Source of the DNA: Moraxellaceae bacterium UBA2031
GTDB taxonomy: Bacteria; Pseudomonadota; Gammaproteobacteria; Pseudomonadales; Moraxellaceae
Direction: 5' to 3'
Assembly (NCBI GenBank): GCA_002333145.1
Contig: DDBN01000121.1
Coordinates: 1-5,793, forward strand
DNA: 5,793 nt
Of the stretch, positions 1 to 5,793 are shown piece after piece. How positions within the stretch are numbered: position 1 is the first letter of the stretch; each line of letters opens with the position of its first letter. The notes under the pieces were generated by a model, which made no database searches, had not been told where the DNA came from, and was given only the letters and a program-made list of their open reading frames with translations. A program made the translations under genes and the position numbers.

Positions 1-67
1 AAACAGAAATACTGCTGGAAATTATTCTTCAGATAGATAACGCCATGAATCGGCAGAAATAATCATT

Positions 68-1900
68 ATGAAAAAAATACAATTATCGTTAGCTGCTACT
101 CTAGGCGCAGTACTGCTATTAAATGGCTGCAGCAACAGCAACAATCCCGACATTAATGAGGCACCCTCAACACCAGTGGTACCCTTTGCTCCTGATGCAA
201 CCGATCTTGCTGACACAGACGCTCACTATGACTACCCAAATGCATTAGCTGCAGCCATAGAACCGTCACTATTAAATGTCAAAATCACGTATATTCCTAC
301 TTTAATCACAGCTCCTGATCCTACCAATGGCTATTACATTACCGACCCCGTTTCTGGTAACAATGTTTGCCAGCCATACGACAACACCCTGACCTACCCC
401 ATCACGCTGACGCGTGCCGATGTAGATCGCGACACAGACAAAACTGATGTTTGCGAGCCCGAAATAAAGGTTAATTTTCAGGCTGATGGCTATCCTGTCA
501 CTGCGGCATACAATGCCAAACTGCGTTTGCGTGGCAGCAGCACTCGATTAGCTAGCCAGAAATCCTACCGCGTCAAACTGAGAAGTACCTCCCCCTGCAG
601 CGCCAGCACTGTCTCCTGCTGGCGCAATGACGAAATTACACTTCAGTTCAATAAGCATCCTTATGACTTGACCCGTGTTCGTAACAAGCTGGCATTCGAC
701 CTGATGCGTGACATACCCTATCTAAACAGCTTACGTACACAGCTTACGCATATAACTTACAACGATGGCACCGCGGACAGTGATCTTGGCCTATTCACTC
801 ATGTCGAAAAAATAGGAAAAGAATATCTCCAAAACCGCGGATACGATGCAACATCTAACATTTACAAGGCCACCGAATTTAGCTTCAACTCAGATGAAAA
901 GTTAATTTTAAATAGCGATGGTACACCGGGCGATCATTTTGAAGATATTTTGGAAATCGAAAATACCTCTGGCGACCACAGCGCCATTATCGCGATGGTC
1001 GAGGCTATTAATAACGACAATGCCGACTTTGATGCTACTTTTAATAAATACTTTAATCGAAACAACTATTTGGCATGGCTTGCGACCAATATTTTAATGG
1101 GCAACTGGGATACGCGTACGCAAAACTTTGCCCTGTACCAGCCTGCTGGTGGTGAACGCTTCTATATTCTTCCGTGGGACTATGACAGCGCCCTCGGCTA
1201 CGAAGATCAGCCTGATGTACTGGCGGAGAGTCATACATACGACTACACCTTACTAGGCGCTGCCAACTGGTGGGATAGCCAACTCCACCGTCGCTTCCTG
1301 CAGCAACCAGGCAATGTCCAGTTACTGATTGCCGCGGTGGAAGATCTTCGCAGCAAGTACCTGACTGCCGCCAATATCCGCAGCAAGATGGATAAGTACA
1401 AGCCCTTAGTTGAGAGCATCATCACTCAGAATCCCGACCTTACCAACTTGCCCACTTACTCGGGCTCGGCATCCTCCAAAGCTATGCAATGGGATGCCGA
1501 GTACAACCGACTGACAGGCACAATTGAAACAAACTACCAGCGCTTTATAGCCGGGCTACAAAAGCCCATGCCCTTCTGGCTCTCTGCCTGCACTAGCGGA
1601 GGTAAAATGATGCTCGATTGGGGATGGCCTGTGCCGTTTGACATTCAGGGCGGCATGCTCACGTACACTGTAAAAGTTGCCACAACGCCTGACTTCTTAC
1701 CCGGAACATTGATTTATGATCTGGCAACTCCCACTGCGGCAACCTCTACTCAGTTCGGCGAGCCCATTGCCAGCACCTACTACATGCAAGTGAATGCAAA
1801 AAAAAGCAGCGGCAAAACCACTCATAGCTTCGATTATGTCGATAGCGGGACTCAGCGTTATTTTGGTGTAATGAGTTTCATACCAACACCTTGTCTCTAA
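68..1900 (+). CDS. CotH-family (atypical kinase-like) outer-membrane lipoprotein
   Basis: Probable envelope lipoprotein with a CotH kinase domain; CotH proteins are atypical protein kinases first known from Bacillus spore coats, and the substrate here is unknown. Visible: an N-terminal lipoprotein signal (Lys2-Lys3, hydrophobic stretch, LNGC lipobox with lipidated Cys21). Ser22 at position +2 predicts Lol sorting to the outer membrane. A low-complexity Pro/Asp/Ala linker (about 25-60) follows. The CotH core runs from about 65 to 380, with LRLRGSSTR (152-160) then KSYRVKL (165-171), the NWDTRTQNFALY segment (346-357) and PWDYDSALG (369-377). Asp348 and Asp371 are 23 residues apart, like the Asp pair I recall as essential in Bacillus CotH. 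Residues about 500-610 look like an Fn3-type beta-sandwich. Six further cysteines (101, 129, 177, 184, 508, 609) could form disulfides in the periplasm or outside. The ATG at 68 is the only start that includes the signal peptide, but its Shine-Dalgarno is weak. It is transcribed alone, convergent with the protease gene. The family call is firm; activity is inferred. Confidence 0.87.
   Translation: MKKIQLSLAATLGAVLLLNGCSNSNNPDINEAPSTPVVPFAPDATDLADTDAHYDYPNALAAAIEPSLLNVKITYIPTLITAPDPTNGYYITDPVSGNNVCQPYDNTLTYPITLTRADVDRDTDKTDVCEPEIKVNFQADGYPVTAAYNAKLRLRGSSTRLASQKSYRVKLRSTSPCSASTVSCWRNDEITLQFNKHPYDLTRVRNKLAFDLMRDIPYLNSLRTQLTHITYNDGTADSDLGLFTHVEKIGKEYLQNRGYDATSNIYKATEFSFNSDEKLILNSDGTPGDHFEDILEIENTSGDHSAIIAMVEAINNDNADFDATFNKYFNRNNYLAWLATNILMGNWDTRTQNFALYQPAGGERFYILPWDYDSALGYEDQPDVLAESHTYDYTLLGAANWWDSQLHRRFLQQPGNVQLLIAAVEDLRSKYLTAANIRSKMDKYKPLVESIITQNPDLTNLPTYSGSASSKAMQWDAEYNRLTGTIETNYQRFIAGLQKPMPFWLSACTSGGKMMLDWGWPVPFDIQGGMLTYTVKVATTPDFLPGTLIYDLATPTAATSTQFGEPIASTYYMQVNAKKSSGKTTHSFDYVDSGTQRYFGVMSFIPTPCL
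600..625 (+). repeat. Intragenic 9-bp perfect inverted repeat in the CotH-like gene
   Basis: GCGCCAGCA (600-608) and TGCTGGCGC (617-625) are exact reverse complements around an 8-nt loop, able to form a GC-rich mRNA hairpin. It covers the codons between Cys177 and Cys184. No T-tract follows, so it is not a standard terminator. Confidence 0.6.
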
Positions 1901-1912
1901 ATTTTTCCCAAT

Positions 1913-1940
1913 AAAAAAGCGGCCAGATGGCCGCTTTTTT
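1913..1940. terminator. Bidirectional rho-independent terminator
   Basis: A perfect inverted repeat: a 12-nt arm (1913-1924, A6 then GCGGCC), loop AGAT (1925-1928) and the matching arm (1929-1940, GGCCGC then T6). The GC-rich 6-bp core flanked by A6/T6 gives a U-tract on both strands. It lies 12 nt after the CotH-like gene's stop and 23 nt beyond the protease gene's stop on the other strand, so it can end both convergent transcripts. Confidence 0.93.
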
Positions 1941-1963
1941 ATTTATACAAGAGAGCTCATCAC

Positions 1964-4438
1964 TCAGGATGGGCGCACTCGTCGAGCGTGGCGAGTGGTA
2001 GCCGTAGCTCCCTTGACCTCAGCTGCCCGCTCCTCTTCTTCGTCTTCATCATCTTTTTCTGCCTGCCGCCAAGCCTCCATGCGGTCTGCCACTCTGCCAA
2101 ACACTGAGTTTTCAGGATATATGCCATCCTTATTCTGCTTGCCAGCAGGCATGCCCATCAGCAGCTCCACTGCCTCTTCAACACGGGAAACCGCATAAAT
2201 AAAGAACTGCTTTGCCTTCACTGCCGCAAGAACCTCGTCACGCAACATAAGGTGACGTACATTCTGCACAGGAATGATGACTGCCTGTGGCCCTTTAATA
2301 TTTTTTAAACGGCACGCCGCAAAAAAACCTTCAATTTTTTCATTCACACCGCCAATTGGCTGCACCTCACCAAACTGATTCATGGAGCCCGTAATGGCAA
2401 TGTGCTGGCGTACAGGGATCTTTGCAATGGCAGAAAGCAATCCACACAACTCACCCAAGGAAGCACTGTCACCATCAACGCCCCCATAGGATTGCTCAAA
2501 AGCAATATTTGCGGCGAAGCGCAATGCATGCTCAGCCCCAAACAGGGTTTTAAGGTAACTTGAAAGAATCAGCACGCCCTTGGAGTGAATGGCACCGCCC
2601 AAATCAATTTCACGCTCAATATCGGTGATCTCACCATGACCATAATGTGCCGTAACAGAGATACGGGATGGCATACCAAACTCAGCGTCTGCATATTGCA
2701 CCACCGTCAGGCCATTCACCTGACCCACCATCTCACCCTGCCCTGTAAACAACTGCATACCCATAGCAATCTCTTCCATATAAAGATTGCGTAAACGTTC
2801 ATGTCGCCGATCTTGTCCATTGAGTGCAGACTGGATATGAGTATTACGAATCAGCTTTGATTTTTCTTGCTGAGCCCAATAATTAGCTTCGCGGAGTAAA
2901 TCTCCTACGCTGGCCGCATGCAATGAAAGCTTCTCTTGATCTTCGGCATCACGCGACGCTTCCTCCACCAGACGCATGACTGCACCCTTGTCCAGAGGAA
3001 TCAAATCTTCTTTTTTCACGAAGTCTGCAAGAAAGTGCGCATACTTCCGCTCACTCTCCGGGGTACGCGGCATGACATTTTCGAAATCAGCCTGTATTTT
3101 AAAGAACTCCCCTAACTCTGGATCAAATTGCTGCAGCAGGTAAAAAGTTTCACGATCGCCTAGCAGTACAACTTTCAGATTAAAAGGAACTCCATCCGGC
3201 TCCAACGAAATAGTGCCTGTCAGTGTCAGCATCTGCTCCAGCGACGACAGCTTAAGCGACTTGGAGCGCAGTGCACGTTTGAGTCCCTGCCAAGCATAAG
3301 GTTGCTCCAATACTTGTTCAGCCTCCAGCATCAGATAGCCGCCGTTAGCACGATGCAACGCACCTGCACGAATCAAGGTAAAGTCAGTTGCTACTGTACC
3401 CATATAGGTGACTTGCTCTACATGCCCCATCAAGTTGTAGTGTGTGGGCAGATCTTCAAAGACAATTGGCGCACCCTTCTTTGGGTCATTCGTCACCACC
3501 ACATTCACCTGGTAGCGTGAAGGAACCGAGTTAGCACTCTCGGTGCTAACCGTGGCCACCACATCTTGCTGGGCTTCTTGTGTATTAAGGATCAAGTCGA
3601 CGTTATCGATCACATCCTTTTCGTAGGCCGCCAGATACTCAAGAAACTTGGGATGTAACTTGTACTTGCTACGGATCTTCTCCAAATGTGGCGTAATACA
3701 ACGAGACGTCACTTCTTCATTAAGTTGACGCACCTTGCCACGATTTTTTTCTTCAGCCTGATTCAAACCACGGGCCACCTTGCGAAGGCGAGTTTCCATT
3801 TCAGCCATAATGCTTTTGAGGCGATCTTGCTCTTTCTTGGGCAACTGATTGAACGCATTGATGCTCATCACCTCACCCTGCTCGTTCATCGGTGAGAATC
3901 CATACCCACCAGGCGTACGCAGAACGAGTTTGACCCCTTTCTTTTCGCCATCACTTGCAAGGCTGGTGAGCGCGTTCTGCTGGGCCCGGGTCAGCTCACC
4001 CTTCAGGCTTTCCATGCGCTCAAAATATTGCTCACTTTCAAATGCTGACACGACTGACATCGACATATCGCGCCACAACATGGCCATGTCGCGCTTAATG
4101 CCAGGGCACATGCCGGCCGGAAATTCGAGTGCAATCGGATAGCGGGGCTCGGCAAAATTATTGACGTAGCACCAGTCCGAAGGCGCAGAACGCTTCGCTG
4201 CCACTCCCTTAAGGAGTCGCTTGATCATCGTCCGTTTGCCCAGCCCGCTCGTGCCCACGGCAAATATGTTGTAACCATCATGCGGCAGCGCTACTGCCAT
4301 GGTTACGGCTTCCTTGGCTCGATCCTGACCAAGAAAATCATTAAAAGGGGCACAATCCTTAGTGGTACGGAAAGGAAAATCACTGGCCTTGCAGGCCTTA
4401 TAGAGCTGGCTTAATGCCAGTGGTTTTGCAGTCGCCAT
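1964..4438 (-). CDS. Lon-like ATP-dependent protease (LonB/AsrA type, AAA_32 + Lon proteolytic domain)
   Basis: Predicted cytosolic ATP-dependent serine protease of family S16, 824 residues; no membrane segment is seen, unlike archaeal LonB. In order: N-terminal segment with the LGQDRAKEAV box (36-45) and GYNIFAVG (55-62); a Walker A-like GTSGLGKR (62-69); a long charged, Lys/Glu-rich helical region (about 135-290), probably coiled coil; the second part of the AAA module with ANGGYLMLEAEQVL (364-377), the Walker B region; a lid region rich in helices (about 460-550); then the Lon proteolytic domain (about 560-765). The catalytic dyad is Ser658 in GVDGDSAS and Lys701 in IGGVNEKIEGFF. The C-terminus is a short acidic run (796-803) and a basic end. 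Closest known type is probably Pseudomonas AsrA, a heat-shock/aminoglycoside-stress protease (from memory). The start is the ATG at 4438: AGGA lies 7 nt upstream, and residues upstream of it are the shadow of the thioesterase gene. It is second in an operon after that gene. Confidence 0.92.
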   Translation of the reverse strand: MATAKPLALSQLYKACKASDFPFRTTKDCAPFNDFLGQDRAKEAVTMAVALPHDGYNIFAVGTSGLGKRTMIKRLLKGVAAKRSAPSDWCYVNNFAEPRYPIALEFPAGMCPGIKRDMAMLWRDMSMSVVSAFESEQYFERMESLKGELTRAQQNALTSLASDGEKKGVKLVLRTPGGYGFSPMNEQGEVMSINAFNQLPKKEQDRLKSIMAEMETRLRKVARGLNQAEEKNRGKVRQLNEEVTSRCITPHLEKIRSKYKLHPKFLEYLAAYEKDVIDNVDLILNTQEAQQDVVATVSTESANSVPSRYQVNVVVTNDPKKGAPIVFEDLPTHYNLMGHVEQVTYMGTVATDFTLIRAGALHRANGGYLMLEAEQVLEQPYAWQGLKRALRSKSLKLSSLEQMLTLTGTISLEPDGVPFNLKVVLLGDRETFYLLQQFDPELGEFFKIQADFENVMPRTPESERKYAHFLADFVKKEDLIPLDKGAVMRLVEEASRDAEDQEKLSLHAASVGDLLREANYWAQQEKSKLIRNTHIQSALNGQDRRHERLRNLYMEEIAMGMQLFTGQGEMVGQVNGLTVVQYADAEFGMPSRISVTAHYGHGEITDIEREIDLGGAIHSKGVLILSSYLKTLFGAEHALRFAANIAFEQSYGGVDGDSASLGELCGLLSAIAKIPVRQHIAITGSMNQFGEVQPIGGVNEKIEGFFAACRLKNIKGPQAVIIPVQNVRHLMLRDEVLAAVKAKQFFIYAVSRVEEAVELLMGMPAGKQNKDGIYPENSVFGRVADRMEAWRQAEKDDEDEEEERAAEVKGATATTRHARRVRPS
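3530..3550 (-). repeat. Intragenic 8-bp perfect inverted repeat in the protease gene
   Basis: GTTAGCAC (3530-3537) and GTGCTAAC (3543-3550) are exact reverse complements with a 5-nt spacer. It encodes residues 297-303 (VSTESAN), a likely linker after the charged helical region. No U-tract follows on either strand. It could be a chance repeat, a hairpin or a protein-binding site. Confidence 0.5.
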
Positions 4439-4445
4439 CGCAACG

Positions 4446-4449
4446 TCCT
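4446..4449 (-). promoter_or_regulatory. Ribosome binding site that sets the Lon-like protease start
   Basis: On the minus strand AGGA stands 7 nt before the ATG at 4438. The longest possible ORF would begin at 4552, deep inside the thioesterase gene, where the translated extension is just the thioesterase reading in another frame. This site therefore favours the 824-residue product. It lies in the 19-nt gap after the thioesterase stop. Confidence 0.8.
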
Positions 4450-4457
4450 GATAAAAA

Positions 4458-4880
4458 TCATTCCCGGCCGGTAGGTGGCAGGGAATACGTTCCAGTGGCA
4501 TGGGCAACCGCATCAGGGCTGCCCTCGGAGAAAATCTTGACGTCCAGCACAACCGTACGACGTCCCAACTTCAATACAGAAGCACGCGCCAGCAGATCTG
4601 CCAGCGCGGGGCGACGGAGGAAGTTGATATTCAAATTTTGAGTCACGGCCATTTCAAGCCGCCCCACACGCGCCATGACGGCGGCATACATGGCCGCGTC
4701 GGCCAGCGTCATCATGGTCGGTCCGGACAGCGTACCGCCCGGACGAATCTGCTGAGCGTTGAACGGTAAACGGCAGAGCACGCCATCGGGCTCAACCTGC
4801 TCCACAGAAAAACCACTACCCTCCGAAGCCGGCACTCCCTCACGGATAATGGCGGTCAGATCAGCAGCCGTCAGAGTCAT
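4458..4880 (-). CDS. PaaI-like hotdog-fold thioesterase
   Basis: A 140-residue single-domain protein, the usual length for PaaI/4HBT-family acyl-CoA thioesterases, which hydrolyse acyl- or aroyl-CoA in the cytosol. The substrate cannot be read from the sequence. Diagnostic stretch: IRPGGTLSGPTMMTLADAAM (45-64), the start of the long hotdog helix, with Asp61 at the position of the catalytic Asp of PaaI. Next come VTQNLNINFLRRP (79-91) and the strand region LLARASVLKLGRRTVVLDVKI (97-116), ending in AVAHATGTYSL (124-134), all typical of the fold. Odd: the HGG motif seen in many PaaI proteins reads SGP (52-54) here. I believe this is a subfamily trait rather than a defect. AAGGA (4888-4892) sits 7 nt before the ATG. 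It is first in a probable two-gene operon with the Lon-like protease 19 nt downstream, and divergent from proS. Confidence 0.88.
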   Translation of the reverse strand: MTLTAADLTAIIREGVPASEGSGFSVEQVEPDGVLCRLPFNAQQIRPGGTLSGPTMMTLADAAMYAAVMARVGRLEMAVTQNLNINFLRRPALADLLARASVLKLGRRTVVLDVKIFSEGSPDAVAHATGTYSLPPTGRE

Positions 4881-5071
4881 GAAAAGGTCCTTGCGGAGTA
4901 TCCGCGCAATCGGGCTGACACCCAGCCCCGAGAGTGTACCCCGACCCGGCTGCTCCTGCCGAGGCTCTAGTTGCTGTTACCCACTCTTGTTCGCACTAGA
5001 CTGCCATGGCCTGCTACGGGCTGCTTGCCGTACAATCCGCACTTTACTCCTCTGCCCGATCAGGAAGTCCC
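4881..5071. other. Divergent intergenic region between the thioesterase gene and proS
   Basis: 191 bp that must drive both the thioesterase-protease pair (minus strand) and proS (plus strand). I see no strong sigma70 promoter on the minus strand; TACACT (4933-4938, reverse complement) and GATACT (4897-4902) are weak -10 candidates without a good -35. No sigma32-like consensus is evident, though the protease's relatives are heat-inducible. A small stem (GCGGA 4893-4897 / TCCGC 4901-4905, loop GTA) lies immediately next to the thioesterase Shine-Dalgarno. A palindrome GCCATGGC occurs at 5003-5010. Confidence 0.6.
5031..5036 (+). promoter_or_regulatory. Candidate -10 element for proS
   Basis: TACAAT differs from the sigma70 consensus by one base and lies 35 nt before the proS ATG, giving a short leader if used. 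The -35 region 16-18 nt upstream (about 5007-5014) does not resemble TTGACA and there is no extended -10 TG, so this is tentative. Confidence 0.35.
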
Positions 5072-5793
5072 ATGCGCGCCAGTCGCCTGCTATTTGCCAC
5101 CCTGCGTGAAACCCCGGCTGATGCCGAAGTCATCTCCCATCAACTGATGCTGCGCGCCGGCATGATTCGCAAGGTAGCCTCTGGGCTCTATAACTGGCTG
5201 CCACTGGGCAACCGCGTCCTGCGCAAAGTAGAAGCCATCGTGCGGGAAGAAATGAACCGAGCTGATGCACAGGAAGTATTAATGCCTGTCACCCAGCCGT
5301 CTGAGCTATGGGAAGAGTCTGGCCGTTATATGCAGTATGGGCCGGAGCTGTTGCGTTTCCAGGATCGTCACAGCCGCCCCTTTGTACTCGGCCCCACGCA
5401 TGAAGAGGTCGTCACCGACTTGGTCCGTAACGAACTGCACAGCTACAAGCAGTTGCCGATGACGCTTTATCAGATTCAGACCAAGTTCCGTGATGAAATC
5501 CGCCCCCGCTTCGGCGTGATGCGCTCTCGCGAATTCATCATGAAAGATGCCTACTCCTTCCACGTCAACCAAGCCTCGCTGCAGGAAACGTATGACGTGA
5601 TGTTTGATGCGTACTGCCGTATTTTTACCCGCCTCGGCCTTAACTTCCGTCCGGTGCAGGCGGATACCGGCTCTATTGGTGGCACGGGTTCACACGAATT
5701 CCACGTCCTTGCCAGCTCTGGCGAAGATGATATTGCCTTTTCTGACACCAGCGAATATGCCGCCAATACTGAAATGGCCGAAGCCTTGGCTCC
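5072..5793 (+). CDS. proS: Prolyl-tRNA synthetase, N-terminal part (cut by window edge)
   Basis: Class II aminoacyl-tRNA synthetase that charges tRNA-Pro with proline in the cytosol. The 240 codons seen run without interruption to the window end; a bacterial ProRS of this type is about 570 residues, so more than half lies outside. Start: ATG at 5072 with AGGAAG (5062-5067) just upstream, and the N-terminus matches the family (LRETPADAEVISHQLMLRAG, 11-30). Visible parts: motif 1 region around VLMPVTQPSELWEESGR (69-85), the proline-binding THEE loop (109-112), and motif 2 FRDEIRPRFGVMRSREF (139-155), including the ATP-contacting Arg. GGTGSHEF (203-210) precedes the expected start of the inserted editing domain at about residue 220. 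Motif 3 and the anticodon-binding domain are beyond the edge. It is transcribed away from the thioesterase-protease pair. Identification is secure. Confidence 0.97.
   Translation, partial: MRASRLLFATLRETPADAEVISHQLMLRAGMIRKVASGLYNWLPLGNRVLRKVEAIVREEMNRADAQEVLMPVTQPSELWEESGRYMQYGPELLRFQDRHSRPFVLGPTHEEVVTDLVRNELHSYKQLPMTLYQIQTKFRDEIRPRFGVMRSREFIMKDAYSFHVNQASLQETYDVMFDAYCRIFTRLGLNFRPVQADTGSIGGTGSHEFHVLASSGEDDIAFSDTSEYAANTEMAEALA

Noticed and set aside
22..216. Minus-strand 64-codon ORF over the lipoprotein start
   Set aside because: It is antisense to the signal-peptide region with no supporting features.
1995..2198. Plus-strand ORF with a poly-Ser run
   Set aside because: The Ser run is the antisense of the protease's acidic Asp/Glu codons; there is no independent coding evidence.
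4439..4552. N-terminal extension of the protease
   Set aside because: It is the out-of-frame reading of the thioesterase 3' end, and a better start with a Shine-Dalgarno lies at 4438.
4891..4909. Small stem beside the thioesterase Shine-Dalgarno as a riboswitch or thermosensor
   Set aside because: The stem is only 5 bp with a 3-nt loop and a bulged extension; there is no known riboswitch architecture.
4759..5109. 116-codon plus-strand ORF spanning the thioesterase 5' end and the intergenic region
   Set aside because: It overlaps the thioesterase on the other strand and the proS start out of frame. The protein is Arg/Ser/Cys-rich with no family resemblance, so it is a shadow.
5306..5766. Minus-strand ORFs opposite proS
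   Set aside because: They lie antisense to a strongly conserved synthetase frame; translations resemble nothing recognisable.

Overview
The window looks like ordinary chromosomal DNA of a Gram-negative, most likely gammaproteobacterial, cell. The evidence is a lipoprotein signal peptide suited to the outer membrane, a ProRS N-terminus of the proteobacterial type, and a LonB/AsrA-like protease of the kind found in pseudomonads and relatives. I cannot name a genus from the sequence. No mobile element, CRISPR array, tRNA or rRNA is visible.

Layout, left to right. (1) 68-1900, plus strand: a 610-residue lipoprotein with a CotH-type atypical kinase domain and a probable beta-sandwich C-terminal domain. 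(2) 1913-1940: a perfect 12-bp stem with a 4-nt loop, A-rich on one side and T-rich on the other, lying between two convergent genes and serving both as a terminator. (3) 1964-4438, minus strand: a Lon-like ATP-dependent protease of the AAA_32/LonB type. Its start is placed at 4438, not at the longest-ORF start, because the extra 38 residues are the out-of-frame reading of the preceding gene. (4) 4458-4880, minus strand: a PaaI-like hotdog thioesterase, 19 nt upstream of the protease and very probably co-transcribed with it. (5) 4881-5071: a 191-bp divergent intergenic region that must hold promoters for both directions; only a tentative -10 for proS can be pointed to. (6) 5072-5793, plus strand: the first 240 codons of proS (prolyl-tRNA synthetase), cut by the window edge.

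Functionally the genes fall into unrelated units: translation (proS), a thioesterase-protease pair that may link acyl-CoA clean-up with protein quality control (inference), and a cell-envelope CotH-like protein. I see no convincing new multi-gene system. The most interesting items are the CotH-family lipoprotein, with conserved kinase-like Asp residues and six extra cysteines, the thioesterase lacking the usual HGG motif, and the thioesterase/Lon-like gene pair.
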